NCBI GenBank assembly: GCA_030652255.1
Contig: JAUSAZ010000079.1
Coordinates: 1-53,646 of the forward strand
Source of the DNA: Myxococcales bacterium
GTDB lineage: Bacteria > Myxococcota_A > Polyangia > Polyangiales > Ga0077539
Length of the DNA stretch: 53,646 nucleotides
Direction: 5' to 3'
Part shown: positions 16,634 to 25,662 of the stretch, piece after piece
Layout of the letters: every line of letters starts with the position of its first letter
Numbering within the stretch: the stretch's first letter is position 1
Program-made: the position numbers and the translations under genes
Notes under the pieces: model-generated
Databases searched by the model: none
What the model was told of the DNA's origin: nothing
Seen by the model: only the letters and a program-made list of their open reading frames with translations

Positions 16634-17656
16634 TCAGACGTCCTGGATGATGGGCTCGCGCTTCTGGATGAAGCGGTTGATGAGCGCCCACACCTCGGCC
16701 GAGGCGTCGGTGATCTCGATGCCCATGCCGGGCTGCGATCCGCCGTCGGCGCTGGACTCGCGCGTCGCCTCGCGGCGCCACTTCACCACGCCCCGAAACT
16801 CCGCGAGGTACTCGCCCGGGAACTTCAGCGCGACCTCGCAGGGCGTGTTGACCGCGAGCACGGCGTAGGTGGCGACGAAGATGCCGCCGTGGTCGTGGAT
16901 GTCGCCGACGAAGTTCGTATAGAAGTTGGTCTCGCTGAAGGCCTCGACCTCCGCCTCGACGCGGGGCAGGCCGTGCGGGCCGACGGGCACCTTGGCCGCC
17001 GTCTCGGGAAACACCGTGCCGGGCTGCTGCCGGGGCTCGGCCTTGCGCCCGGGCGCCTTCACCTGCCCGTGCTGCACCAGCGGGACGGCGTGGGCGGCGG
17101 GCTGCGTGAGCGGGAGCGGCTGCGCGGCGGGGGTGGTCAACGGCACGGGCTGCGCGGCGTGCTGGGTGAGCGGCACGGGCTGCGCCTGCGGCGGCGGCTG
17201 GAAGGCGGGCTGCGGCGCGGGCGGCGCCTGGTGCACGGGCGGCGGCTGCGGCGCGGGCGGCGGCTGCTGGAAGACCGGCTGCGGCGGCGGCGGGTTGTAG
17301 GGCGCCGGCGGCGGGGCCAGCGCGGGGTCGATGAGGGAGTGCTCCTTGATGGCCGCGAAGAGCATCCCGAGGGACTGCGCGATGGCGGCGGTGGCGTCGC
17401 CGACGCCGGGGTACGCCTGGTCGACGGCCTGCATCGCCCCGAGGGTCTCCTGGAGCACCGAGCGGGCCTGGAAGATGAGCGCCGGGTCGCCGGTGCCGCG
17501 CTCGACCTGGAAGAGCGGCCCCATCGCGCGGGCCAGGCCCTGCACGATGTTGAGCACGGCCGCGGGGACCGCCGGGTCCTGCTGCAATGCGGCGAGAGAG
17601 CTGGCGAGGCGCTGGCGCGCGGCACCTGCGGTCGCGGCGATGGGTGTGTTGCTCAT
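16634..17656 (-). CDS. PilZ-domain protein (TIGR02266 type) with Pro/Gln-rich linker
   Basis: About 340 residues from ATG at 17656; an in-frame ATG 60 nt earlier is possible but adds an unlikely extension. The N-terminal 120 residues are alpha-helical. They are followed by a linker of about 100 residues built from PP, PQ and QPVPLT units. The last 110 residues are a PilZ domain of the Myxococcus-type family: the GGIFVATYA strand, LKFPGEYLAEFRGVVKW, then a GMGIEI strand and an amphipathic C-terminal helix. The core (D/N)xSxxG-like loop is present as GDIHDHGG, but an upstream RxxxR is not clear, so c-di-GMP binding is uncertain. It is cytoplasmic and probably has a role in motility or development signalling. 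Confidence 0.8.
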   Translation of the reverse strand: MSNTPIAATAGAARQRLASSLAALQQDPAVPAAVLNIVQGLARAMGPLFQVERGTGDPALIFQARSVLQETLGAMQAVDQAYPGVGDATAAIAQSLGMLFAAIKEHSLIDPALAPPPAPYNPPPPQPVFQQPPPAPQPPPVHQAPPAPQPAFQPPPQAQPVPLTQHAAQPVPLTTPAAQPLPLTQPAAHAVPLVQHGQVKAPGRKAEPRQQPGTVFPETAAKVPVGPHGLPRVEAEVEAFSETNFYTNFVGDIHDHGGIFVATYAVLAVNTPCEVALKFPGEYLAEFRGVVKWRREATRESSADGGSQPGMGIEITDASAEVWALINRFIQKREPIIQDV

Positions 17657-17765
17657 GAGTGCGAATCGGCCTCCCGTCGTGCGCGCCCACCCGCAGGTCG
17701 GGGGATCTCCGCGCACGTCGGGGGGCAGCCTAACGTGCCCGAGGGGCGGCGATCAACGACGCTGC

Positions 17766-18206
17766 TCAGTCCGCCGAGAGTTCGCGGGTGAAGACGTAGC
17801 GGTCGCGCCCCGGGCCCGCGTAGTCGGGCACCAGCTCGACGCGGTACCCGAGCGCCCGGTGAAACTCGATGCTCGCCTGGTTGCCCGGCGTGGTGATCGC
17901 CTTCATGCGCTGCGCCCCCCGAGACCGCGCCCTCGCGCTGAAGCTCTCGTAGAGCCGCCGGCCGACGCCGCGGCGTCGGTAGTCGTTGTCGATGCCCACG
18001 AGGTGGATGTACCCCGTGCCGGCCGCGGTCACGAAGCCCAGCAGGAAGCCCACGATGCGCCCCTCGTCCTCGACCACGAGCGCGTCATCGCCCAGCTCAT
18101 GGAAGAACAGGGGGTGCGCCAGCGCCGAGGTGGGCCCTCCCCACCAGCGGTCGATGACCGAGACGATCTGACCGAAGTCTTCCTGGGTGATCCCTCGGGT
18201 CTCCAT
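17766..18206 (-). CDS. GNAT-family N-acetyltransferase
   Basis: About 146 residues from ATG at 18206, preceded at 8 nt by a TACGGG hexamer on the minus strand; an in-frame start 69 nt upstream is less likely. The acetyl-CoA binding motif A is clear (VGIDNDYRRRGVGRRLYESF, with R-R-x-G-x-G). The earlier strand IVGFLLGFV and the C-terminal NQASIEFHRALGY block are also typical of RimI-like enzymes. It should transfer acetyl from acetyl-CoA to an amine. The substrate is not predictable. Confidence 0.9.
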   Translation of the reverse strand: METRGITQEDFGQIVSVIDRWWGGPTSALAHPLFFHELGDDALVVEDEGRIVGFLLGFVTAAGTGYIHLVGIDNDYRRRGVGRRLYESFSARARSRGAQRMKAITTPGNQASIEFHRALGYRVELVPDYAGPGRDRYVFTRELSAD

Positions 18207-18283
18207 GCGCGGCGCCCGTAGCCGTGGAACGCCCGCGCCGTCAATCACGCAGCGCGTCGAGCCTTCGGGGGCCATGGCACTGA

Positions 18284-18976
18284 TTGTCGAACCCGTGCTA
18301 CGTGCTTGGAGTCGTGTTCATCGTCCTCGGATCACTCTTCGGGCAGGGCCTCCTCCACGGCGTCGGTCCCGACCACTGCCTGGCCATCGGGGCGCTCGCG
18401 TCGCGCGGTGGTCTGCGCCGCGCGGTGGCGGTGAGCGTGCGCTTCGGCCTCGGGCACATGGCGGTGCTCGGCGTGCTGGCCACGGCGGCGGTGGTCGCGG
18501 GGGTGGTGATCCCGGCGCGGTGGGAGTCGGCGCTGGAGGTGGTGGGCGGCGCCTCGCTGCTCGCCCTCGGGTGCTGGACGCTGCTCGGCGGCGTGCCGGG
18601 CGACCCGACGCACCACCACGGCGACGGGGTGATGCACGCCCACGACCTCGTCGAGCACCCCCCGGGCGCCGCGCCTGCGCCTGCGCCCGCGGCGCGCAGG
18701 GGGTTCTTCCCGCTGGTGGCCGGGGCCCTGTTCGGCCTGTCGGGGGTGCGCAGCCTGGTGCTCGCGCTGCCGTTGATGGCGCAGCGCAACCCGGTGGTGC
18801 TCGTGGCGGGCGTCGGCCTCTTCGGCCTCGGCGTGCTGCTCTCGATGGTGCTGGTGGGCTACCTCACGCAGCGCATCGCGACCGCCGCGCACCGCGTCGA
18901 GCGGGGGCTGCGCGTGCTGGTGGGGCTGTCATCCATGGCCTGCGGCGCCTGGTGGGTGGTCGATCACCTGGGGTGA
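18284..18976 (+). CDS. NicO/UreH-like nickel-cobalt permease
   Basis: An integral membrane protein of about 220-230 residues with six hydrophobic segments. The first helix carries GLLHGVGPDH, the HxxxxDH metal-recognition motif of NicO/RcnA/UreH transporters. The second carries RFGLGHMAV. The central cytoplasmic loop is histidine-rich (HHHGDGVMHAHDLVEH), as in metal carriers. The frame opens with TTG at 18284. A GTG at 18314, 9 nt after a TACGTG hexamer, is an equally good start and would put the first helix directly at the N-terminus. Transport of Ni or Co is inferred from the family; direction is unknown. Confidence 0.8.
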   Translation: MSNPCYVLGVVFIVLGSLFGQGLLHGVGPDHCLAIGALASRGGLRRAVAVSVRFGLGHMAVLGVLATAAVVAGVVIPARWESALEVVGGASLLALGCWTLLGGVPGDPTHHHGDGVMHAHDLVEHPPGAAPAPAPAARRGFFPLVAGALFGLSGVRSLVLALPLMAQRNPVVLVAGVGLFGLGVLLSMVLVGYLTQRIATAAHRVERGLRVLVGLSSMACGAWWVVDHLG

Positions 18977-19020
18977 CGCGGCGACTGCCGCGCGGTCGCG
19001 AGCGGGCGTACGCTCCGGGG

Positions 19021-19386
19021 ATGATGAAGCGAACGACGGCGGCGGCGGTGGTGGTGCTGGCGGTGCTGGGCGTGGGCTGCGGGGACGTGCTCGACGACAT
19101 CCTGCCCTCCAAGGGCAGCTGCACCATCCCCACGCCGCGCTCGTGCACCGACTACACGGGCGGCGCGTGGAGCGCGCCCACCAGCGGGAGCAGCGCCTGC
19201 GCGGCGGTGGGCAGCGGGGCGACCTTCTCCTCGTCGGCCTGCGCCACGAGCGGGCGCGTGGGCTCGTGCGTGGTCAACAGCGGGGCGACGTCGGAGATCG
19301 TGCTGCGCTTCTATCCCCCGAGCACCACGGCCACGGCGCAGGCCGCGTGCGGGCAGCAGGCGGGCTCGCGCTTCGTCCCAAACTGA
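19021..19386 (+). CDS. small Cys-containing lipoprotein
   Basis: 121 residues. A signal peptide (KRTTAAAVVVLAVLGVGC) places the lipidated residue at Cys20. The mature part is Ser/Thr/Ala-rich with six further cysteines and no family I recognise. A TACGCT hexamer (19009-19014) lies 6 nt before the ATG and there is no ribosome-binding site, so the message may be leaderless. It lies between the metal permease and recJ with no obvious functional link. Confidence 0.65.
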   Translation: MMKRTTAAAVVVLAVLGVGCGDVLDDILPSKGSCTIPTPRSCTDYTGGAWSAPTSGSSACAAVGSGATFSSSACATSGRVGSCVVNSGATSEIVLRFYPPSTTATAQAACGQQAGSRFVPN

Positions 19387-19420
19387 ACCCGCCGCGGGGC
19401 GCTGCGCTATGGTCGCCGCG

Positions 19421-21115
19421 ATGAACTCCGTCGCCGCCTCCCTCACCGACGAGAACGCCGTCGACGCGCTCGCCCGCGCGCTGCAGCTCCACCCGCTGGT
19501 GGCGCGGGTGCTGGTGGGCCGCGGGTTCAGCCGGCCCGACGCGACGCGGTCGTTTCTCTCGCCGAAGCTCGCGGAGCTCACCCGCCCGGACGCCATGGCC
19601 GACCGCGACGCCGCCGCCGCGCGCCTCGCCGACGCCGTGCGCCGCAAGGAGCGCGTGGTGGTCTTCGGCGACTACGACGTCGACGGCATCACCAGCGCGG
19701 CGCTCATCACCCGGGCGCTGCGGGCCATGGGCGGCGACGTGTCGTGCCTCGTCGCCTCGCGCTTCGACGGCGGGTACGGCCTCTCCGACGCCGCGCTCGA
19801 CAAGGTGCTCGCGCTCTCGCCCGCGGTGCTCATCACCTGCGACTGCGGCACCTCCGACCACCCGCGCCTCGAGCGCGCCCGCAAGGCCGGCGTCGACGCC
19901 ATCGTCATCGACCACCACAAGGTGCCCGACGAGGCGCTGCCGACGGTGGCCTTCCTCAACCCGCACCGGGTCGACTGTCGATTCCCGTACAAGCACATGG
20001 CCAGCGTGGGGCTGGCGTTCTCCGTCGCCGCCGCGGTGCGCGCGCGCCTCGGCGTCGCCCTCGACCTGCGCGAGTACCTCGACCTCGTCGCCCTCGGCAC
20101 CATCGCCGACGTCGCCCCGCTCGACGGCGACAACCGCACGCTCACCCGCCACGGCCTCGAGCGCATCGCCGACGGCCACGGCGGCCCCGGGGTGCGCGCG
20201 CTGCTCGCCGAGTCGAAGCTGCGCTTCCGCCTCGTGGCGCGCGACGTGGCCTTCTCGCTCGCGCCGATGCTTAACGCCCCGGGGCGACTCGGCCCCGCCA
20301 CGCCGACCCTCGAGCTCCTGCTGAGCGAGAACGACCGCGACGCCCAGCCCCGCGCCTTCGCCCTGGCGCAGGCCAACCTCCGCCGCCGGGAGATCTCCGC
20401 CGAGCTCGTCGACGCCGCGCTCGCGCAGGCCGAGGCGCTGCACGGCGGCCGTCCGCCCGCAGGCGTGGTGGTCGCGGGCGACGGCTGGCACGCGGGCATG
20501 GGCGGCATCGTGGCCGGGCGGCTCGTCGAGCGGCTCCAGGCCGCGGTGTGCGTCATCGCCATCGAGAACGGACTCGGCGTGGGCTCCGTGCGCGCCCCGC
20601 GGGGGACGAAGCTCTACGACGCCGTGTATGCGTGCCGGGGATTGCTGGAGGGCTTCGGCGGCCACGACGCGGCGGCCGGGGTGCGCATCCGGCCGGAGCG
20701 CATCGGGGAGTTTCGCGAGGCCTTCGCCGAGGCGGTGGCGCGCTCGGGCGGCACCCCGGAGCCCGAGCGGGCGCCCGAGGCGGAGCTCACCGAGGCCGAC
20801 CTCACCGCGACGCTCGCCCGCGACCTGCGCTCGCTCGAGCCCACCGGCGAGGGCAACCCCGAGGCGGTGGTGTCGCTGCGCGATGTGCGCCTCGGCGACG
20901 CGCGGCCCATCGGCGAGCAGCACCTGCGGCTGTCGTTCATGGCGGGGCGGCGGGCGGTCGCGGGCTTCTTCCGCGAGGGGGTGTCGGCGCGCGCGCGGGG
21001 CGCCCTGCCGCCGGCGCAGTCGCGGGTCGACGTGGTGGGCGTGCTGCGCACCGACCCGTGGACGGGCCCCGACGCCGTGCAGCTCGACGTGCGGACGGTC
21101 AGTCCCGCACGTTGA
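19421..21115 (+). CDS. recJ: single-stranded-DNA-specific exonuclease RecJ
   Basis: About 564 residues, close to the usual RecJ length. It degrades single-stranded DNA 5' to 3' in mismatch repair and recombination. DHH-family motifs are intact: VFGDYDVDG (motif I, two Mn-binding Asp), ITCDCGTSDH (motif II), VIDHHK (motif III, the DHH), NPHR, and GTIADVAPL (motif IV). The DHHA1 domain has GGHDAAAG. A C-terminal OB-fold-like region follows. ATG at 19421 is preferred. The in-frame ATG at 19409 lies inside TATGGT, a -10-like hexamer placed 7 nt before 19421. The 3' end overlaps the convergent kinase gene by 17 bp. Confidence 0.95.
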   Translation: MNSVAASLTDENAVDALARALQLHPLVARVLVGRGFSRPDATRSFLSPKLAELTRPDAMADRDAAAARLADAVRRKERVVVFGDYDVDGITSAALITRALRAMGGDVSCLVASRFDGGYGLSDAALDKVLALSPAVLITCDCGTSDHPRLERARKAGVDAIVIDHHKVPDEALPTVAFLNPHRVDCRFPYKHMASVGLAFSVAAAVRARLGVALDLREYLDLVALGTIADVAPLDGDNRTLTRHGLERIADGHGGPGVRALLAESKLRFRLVARDVAFSLAPMLNAPGRLGPATPTLELLLSENDRDAQPRAFALAQANLRRREISAELVDAALAQAEALHGGRPPAGVVVAGDGWHAGMGGIVAGRLVERLQAAVCVIAIENGLGVGSVRAPRGTKLYDAVYACRGLLEGFGGHDAAAGVRIRPERIGEFREAFAEAVARSGGTPEPERAPEAELTEADLTATLARDLRSLEPTGEGNPEAVVSLRDVRLGDARPIGEQHLRLSFMAGRRAVAGFFREGVSARARGALPPAQSRVDVVGVLRTDPWTGPDAVQLDVRTVSPAR

Positions 21116-24100
21116 TGGTCGGCAGCCCCCGGGCGACGATGGTGTCCGCGAGCGCCCGGTGCTCCAGGGCCCCCTCGCGGCAGCGCTTGCGGCGCGCGTC
21201 GTCGCCGATGTTGGCAAGCAGCGCGTTGACCCGCGACCAGGCGCGCACGTAGGCGTCGTCGGCCTCGCCGCGGCGCCCGAGCTTCGCCAGCGCGTCGGCG
21301 TACACCCAGCGCGCGAACACGTCGCCGTCCTCCAGCGTGACGCCCGCGTCGAGGAGCCCGACGGCCTCCTTCGCCAGCGCGAGGGCGCCGTCGCCGTCGC
21401 GGTGCAGCAGCAGCAGGCGCGCGTGGGCGGCGCGCAGGAGGCAGCGCAGCGGGGCGTCGCCGCGGCCCTCGTCGGTGGACATCCCGAGCCAGCGCAGCGA
21501 GGCCTCGGCGTCGGGCACCCGCGGGTCGAAGCCCTCGATCCACGCGGTGTAGACCCGGGAGCGGGCGGCGATGCGGGCGAGGCCGTGGCGGGTGGCGAGG
21601 GTGAGCGCGCGGGCCTCGACGCGCAGGGCCTCGGCCCCGTCGCCGCGCCGGGCGAGCGCGACGCCGAGGTGCTGCAATGCGATGGTCTCGTAGAGGGCCA
21701 TGCCGAGGCGGCCGGCGTCGTCGCGGGCGCGCTCGAGGCGCTGCACCGCGCGGGCGTGGTCGCCGAGCCGGGTGAGCACCCGCCCCTCGGCGATGGCCGC
21801 CTGGAACATCCTCGGCAGGTCGCCGTCGCGCTGCGATCGGTCGAGGGCCTGCTCGCAGGCGTCGCGGGCCTCCTCCAGGCGCTGTAGCCCGAGGAGGGCG
21901 CTGCCCACGACGGCGTCGGCGAGGGAGCGCGCGGCGTCGCGGTCGCCGCGCGGGGTGCGGGCGTCGTTCATGGCCCCGCGGGCGAGGTCGAGGGCGTCGC
22001 GGGCGATGCCCCGCTGGGTCATCAGGTGGGCCTGGCGCAGCGTCGCGGAGAGCCACAGCGCGGGGGGTACCTCGTCGTCGCCGGGGCCCCGGGCGATGGC
22101 CGCGGCGCGGGCGCAGGCCACCTGCAGCACCGCGAGCCCGGCGTCGATGCGCCCCTGGAGCGTCTGCCCGTTGGCCACGCAGAGCGCGACCCGGAGGCGC
22201 TGCGCCGCGGTGGCCCCGGGGATGGACTCCGCCGCGCGGGCGTCGTCGAGGGCCGTGGCGCTGTCGGCCAGCGCGAAGGAGGCGTCGGCGCGCACGCAGA
22301 GGGTCTCGCGGCGCTCGTCGGGCGGGGGAGCGCCCGCGAGGGCGCGGGTGGCGTGCTCGAGCGCGGCGTGGAAGGCCTGGTCGCGCAGGGCGGCGCGGGC
22401 GGCGCGCAGCCACCACGCGCGGGCGAGCTCGGGCTGCCCCGCGAGGTCGTGGTGGCGCGCGATGAGGGCGGGGTCGGTGCGCTCGCGGGCGGAGAGCCAG
22501 GCGGCCACGCGGGCGTGCAGGGCGCGCCGGTCGTCTTCGAGCAGCGTGGCGTACGCGGCGTCGCGGACGAGGTCGTGGCGGAAGGCGTACTCGACGGTGC
22601 CGGCGACCCGGGAGGAGGGTGCCGGGCTCACGAAGCCGTGCGCGGAGAGCACCCGGAGGGGTCGGTCGAGCTGCGCCTCGGGGCTCGCGCCCACCAGGGA
22701 GGCGAGGCCGTCGCGCCAGAACACCGGGCCGAAGACGCTCGCCGCCCGCACGATGCGCCGCGCCTCGGGGTCGAGCCCGTCGAGGCGAAGCTGCACCGCG
22801 GAGAGGGCCGCGGTGGGGAGCTCGACGCGAGGGCCTGGCCCCGGGTCGCGCGCCGCCGCCTCGCGCACCAGGCCGAGCAGTTCCTCGAGGAACAGGGGGT
22901 TGCCGCCGCAGCGGGCGACGAGGTCGGCGCGCAGCCGAGGGTCGTCGAGGGCGCCGAGGCCGCGGGCCGCGAGGCGCTGCACCACGGCGGTCGCGAGCGG
23001 CGGGAGCGCGAGGTCGACGCGGGGCAGGGCGCTCCAGACGCGGCCGAGGCGGGCGAGGGCCTCGGGCTCCGGGCGCGTGAGGGCCACCACCACCAGCGCG
23101 GCCTCGGGCAGCGCGTCGACGATGGAGGCGAGCACCTCCAGGGTGGAGCCGTCGATCCACTGGGCGTCTTCGAGGAGCAGCAGCGCCGGGCTGCTGGCGT
23201 TGGTCGCGCGGATGAGCCCGAGCAGGGAGCGCAGCAGCCCGTCGCGGAAGAGGTCGGGGTCGCGCCGGGCCGCCCGCAGCACGCTGCCCTCGGCGCGCAG
23301 CGGCACCCGGGCGATGTCCGCGAGGAAGCCCAGCGAGGTCTCGTCGAGGGCGCCGTCGACGAGGTGCTCCAGCCGCGCTCGCTGGGCCTCCGGGGTGGCG
23401 CCCTCCTGGATGCCCGCGCGCTCGCGCAGCGCACGGCCGACGGCGCCGAGGGGCGTGTGGTTGGCGAGCAGGTCGCCGCGGAGCGTGAGCAGGGGCGCGG
23501 CGCTCGGCTCGACGTCGAGCGCGCGGTCGGCGAGCAGGCGCGAGATCACCTCGCGGGCCAGGGTGGACTTCCCCACGCCGGCCTCGCCCTTCACCACCAG
23601 CACCCGCGGGCGGCGCTGCGCCCAGGCCTCGCGCACCTGCGCCAGCAGGAAATCGAGCGCCTCGTCGCGGCCCGGGAGCGTGCCCTCGTCGTAGAGGAGC
23701 GAGCGCGGTGCGGCGGAGTGCAGCCGCTCGAGGTCGCGCCCCACCCGCTGGCCCTCGCGCCGGGCCTCGGTCTCGAAGCGCCCGCCGAGCGCCACCGCGG
23801 TGGCGGCGTCGACCAGCAGCTCGCCCTCGGCCGTCGCGGAGAGCAGCGCGGCGGCGCGGGAGAGCGCGGGCCCGTCGAGGGCGTCGCCGAGGCGCCGGGT
23901 GAGGCCCGTCACGACCACCACGCGCAGCCCGCGGCCCCGCACCTCGGCCGCCGCCCGCACCGCGCGCACCGCCTCGTCGCCGCGCAGGCGGTGGTCGCCG
24001 AAGACCGCCCGGATGCCGTGCTCGCCGTCGAGGTCGATCCCAGCGCCCCGCTCGGCGAGCCGCGCCGCCGCGTCGGCCAGGAGCCCGCGCGCGCCGTCGT

Positions 24101-25007
24101 GGGCCGCCCGCACGAGCGCCACCACGCGCACCCGCTGCTCGCTGCGGGCGAGGAGCGACGCCTCGGGGACGCCGTCGGGCCGGGTGGTCACCAGCTCGAG
24201 GACGGCGCTCACCTCCTCGACGAACTCCACCACGCCCACCGGGCGGCGCGACGGGTCCTTGGAGAGGGCGCGGTCGAGGAGGGACTCGAGGGCGGCCGGG
24301 AGGTCGGGGCGCAGCTCGCGCAGGCGCGGCGGGGCGTCGCGCGCGATGCGCTGGAGCACGGTGCGGGTGTCGACCCCCTGGAAGGGCCGGAAGCCCGTGA
24401 GCAGCTCGAAGAAGACCACCGCGAGGGCGTAGAGGTCCGAGGCGGGGGAGGGCTCCTCGCCGCGCAGCTGCTCCGGGGCGATGTAGAAGGGGCTGCCCAC
24501 GACGGTGCCCGCGCGGGTGAGGGCGAGGTCGCCTTCGCCCACGGCGATGCCCAGGTCGATGACCTTCACCACGGCCCCCTCCGGGCTTGCCGCCAGGAAG
24601 AGGTTGGCCGGCTTCACGTCCCGGTGGATGACCCCGACGGCGTGCAGCGCAGCGAGGCCGAAGGCGCTCTCCTGGAGCATCCGCAGCGCCGACCAGTCGC
24701 CCGGGCGCTCGCGCTCGATGGCGGCCTCGACGGTCTCGCCCGCGAGCCACTCGGTGGCCAGGTAGAGCCGCCCCTCGTCGTCGACGCCGTGGGCCACGTA
24801 GGTCACGACGTTGGGGTGGTCGAGCTCGGACAGGATGCGCGCCTCGCGCTCGAAGCGGGCCCGCGCGGTGGCGTCGTCGCGGTCGATGCGCAGGCGCTTC
24901 AGGGCGACGTCCCGGCCCGTGAGGGGGTCGCGGGCGCGGTACACCTCCGCCGATCCGCCGCTCGCGACGCGCTCGTCCAGCTCAAACCGACCGACCCGGA
25001 CGCTCAT
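21099..25007 (-). CDS. Ser/Thr kinase - AAA+ ATPase - TPR signalling protein (PknK/adenylate-cyclase-like)
   Basis: 1302 residues with a strong Shine-Dalgarno sequence (AGGGGGAAGAG) just before ATG. The N-terminal kinase domain has a glycine loop ASGGSAEV (15-22), Lys37, HRDVKPAN (128-135) and a DLG in place of DFG (151-153). Residues about 290-415 resemble a worn nucleotide-cyclase fold without its catalytic pairs. An AAA+/STAND module follows, with Walker A GEAGVGKST (474-482) and Walker B LLLLEDAQWID (608-618). The remaining 500 residues are TPR helices. This is the PknK/Mal-type multi-domain regulator abundant in myxobacteria. It is expected to be cytoplasmic and to switch on ATP binding. 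The cognate signal is unknown. Confidence 0.93.
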   Translation of the reverse strand: MSVRVGRFELDERVASGGSAEVYRARDPLTGRDVALKRLRIDRDDATARARFEREARILSELDHPNVVTYVAHGVDDEGRLYLATEWLAGETVEAAIERERPGDWSALRMLQESAFGLAALHAVGVIHRDVKPANLFLAASPEGAVVKVIDLGIAVGEGDLALTRAGTVVGSPFYIAPEQLRGEEPSPASDLYALAVVFFELLTGFRPFQGVDTRTVLQRIARDAPPRLRELRPDLPAALESLLDRALSKDPSRRPVGVVEFVEEVSAVLELVTTRPDGVPEASLLARSEQRVRVVALVRAAHDGARGLLADAAARLAERGAGIDLDGEHGIRAVFGDHRLRGDEAVRAVRAAAEVRGRGLRVVVVTGLTRRLGDALDGPALSRAAALLSATAEGELLVDAATAVALGGRFETEARREGQRVGRDLERLHSAAPRSLLYDEGTLPGRDEALDFLLAQVREAWAQRRPRVLVVKGEAGVGKSTLAREVISRLLADRALDVEPSAAPLLTLRGDLLANHTPLGAVGRALRERAGIQEGATPEAQRARLEHLVDGALDETSLGFLADIARVPLRAEGSVLRAARRDPDLFRDGLLRSLLGLIRATNASSPALLLLEDAQWIDGSTLEVLASIVDALPEAALVVVALTRPEPEALARLGRVWSALPRVDLALPPLATAVVQRLAARGLGALDDPRLRADLVARCGGNPLFLEELLGLVREAAARDPGPGPRVELPTAALSAVQLRLDGLDPEARRIVRAASVFGPVFWRDGLASLVGASPEAQLDRPLRVLSAHGFVSPAPSSRVAGTVEYAFRHDLVRDAAYATLLEDDRRALHARVAAWLSARERTDPALIARHHDLAGQPELARAWWLRAARAALRDQAFHAALEHATRALAGAPPPDERRETLCVRADASFALADSATALDDARAAESIPGATAAQRLRVALCVANGQTLQGRIDAGLAVLQVACARAAAIARGPGDDEVPPALWLSATLRQAHLMTQRGIARDALDLARGAMNDARTPRGDRDAARSLADAVVGSALLGLQRLEEARDACEQALDRSQRDGDLPRMFQAAIAEGRVLTRLGDHARAVQRLERARDDAGRLGMALYETIALQHLGVALARRGDGAEALRVEARALTLATRHGLARIAARSRVYTAWIEGFDPRVPDAEASLRWLGMSTDEGRGDAPLRCLLRAAHARLLLLHRDGDGALALAKEAVGLLDAGVTLEDGDVFARWVYADALAKLGRRGEADDAYVRAWSRVNALLANIGDDARRKRCREGALEHRALADTIVARGLPTINVRD

Positions 25008-25100
25008 CTCTTCCCCCTGGGAAGTACCACGGACGCGCCGCGTCCCGGTCGATCGTCAGAAACTGGCGCCCCGGGCGCCGACCCTGCTAGCGGCGACGGA

Positions 25101-25619
25101 ATGGGTCGCTTCCGGTTGCTCCTGGTCGCCGCGATGGTCTGGGTCTCCGCCGGGTGCGCTCGCCCCCCGCGCACCGCCTACGTCTTCGACAGCCAGGCCG
25201 GCGGCTGGGAGGTCGAGTCGCACGACCAGCAGCGCAACTTCACCGTCGAGCGCTACTCGCACGCGGTGCACGGCGAGCGGCTGGAGATGTTCGACGTGCG
25301 CACGGCCCCGCCGGCCGCGAACACCGCGGCCTTCAACGCGCAGCCCAACGGGCCTCGCGGTCTCCCGCCGCTCGAGTCCCCCGGCGGGGTCGACCGCGCC
25401 GTCGGCGACGACGTGCTCTCCGGCACCGCGGGCTACTGGGTGGCCCAGCATGGACACGAGGGCAGCACCGAGCTCCAGGGCGCGGCCTTCGTGGTGCCCC
25501 GCGGCCGGCGCTTCTTCATCGTGCGGATGTTCTCCAGCGAGGACGAGTTCGGGCAGCTCCAGGCCTGGGTGCGCGACATCGTGACCCGAAACCTGCGCTT
25601 CCCCGTCGCGTCGCAGTAG
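25101..25619 (+). CDS. putative lipoprotein
   Basis: 172 residues. A signal peptide (FRLLLVAAMVWVSAGC) with lipobox VSAGC places the modified Cys at 19. The mature region is mixed alpha/beta, with a Tyr/Phe-rich start (TAYVFDSQAGGWEVE) and a C-terminal FFIVRMFSSEDEFGQLQAWVRDIV that looks like a strand-helix pair. I do not recognise the family. A TAGCGG hexamer lies 7 nt before ATG. It is divergent from the large kinase, with about 90 bp between them. Confidence 0.7.
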   Translation: MGRFRLLLVAAMVWVSAGCARPPRTAYVFDSQAGGWEVESHDQQRNFTVERYSHAVHGERLEMFDVRTAPPAANTAAFNAQPNGPRGLPPLESPGGVDRAVGDDVLSGTAGYWVAQHGHEGSTELQGAAFVVPRGRRFFIVRMFSSEDEFGQLQAWVRDIVTRNLRFPVASQ

Positions 25620-25662
25620 CGGTCGCGCGACCCCCCGCAGTTGCGGTAGAGCACCGGGGGTC

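Noticed and set aside
14801..17791. 996-codon plus-strand frame across four minus-strand genes.
   Set aside because: It has no family motif and low-complexity composition, and the minus strand has signal peptides, TPR, Cys modules and PilZ.
20614..25619. Very long open frames antisense to, or in other frames of, the kinase/AAA/TPR gene (more than 1100 codons on both strands).
   Set aside because: They are Arg/Ala/Gly/Pro-rich shadows of a GC-rich gene with clear family motifs in one frame only. Only the last part of the plus-strand frame (from 25101) is a gene.
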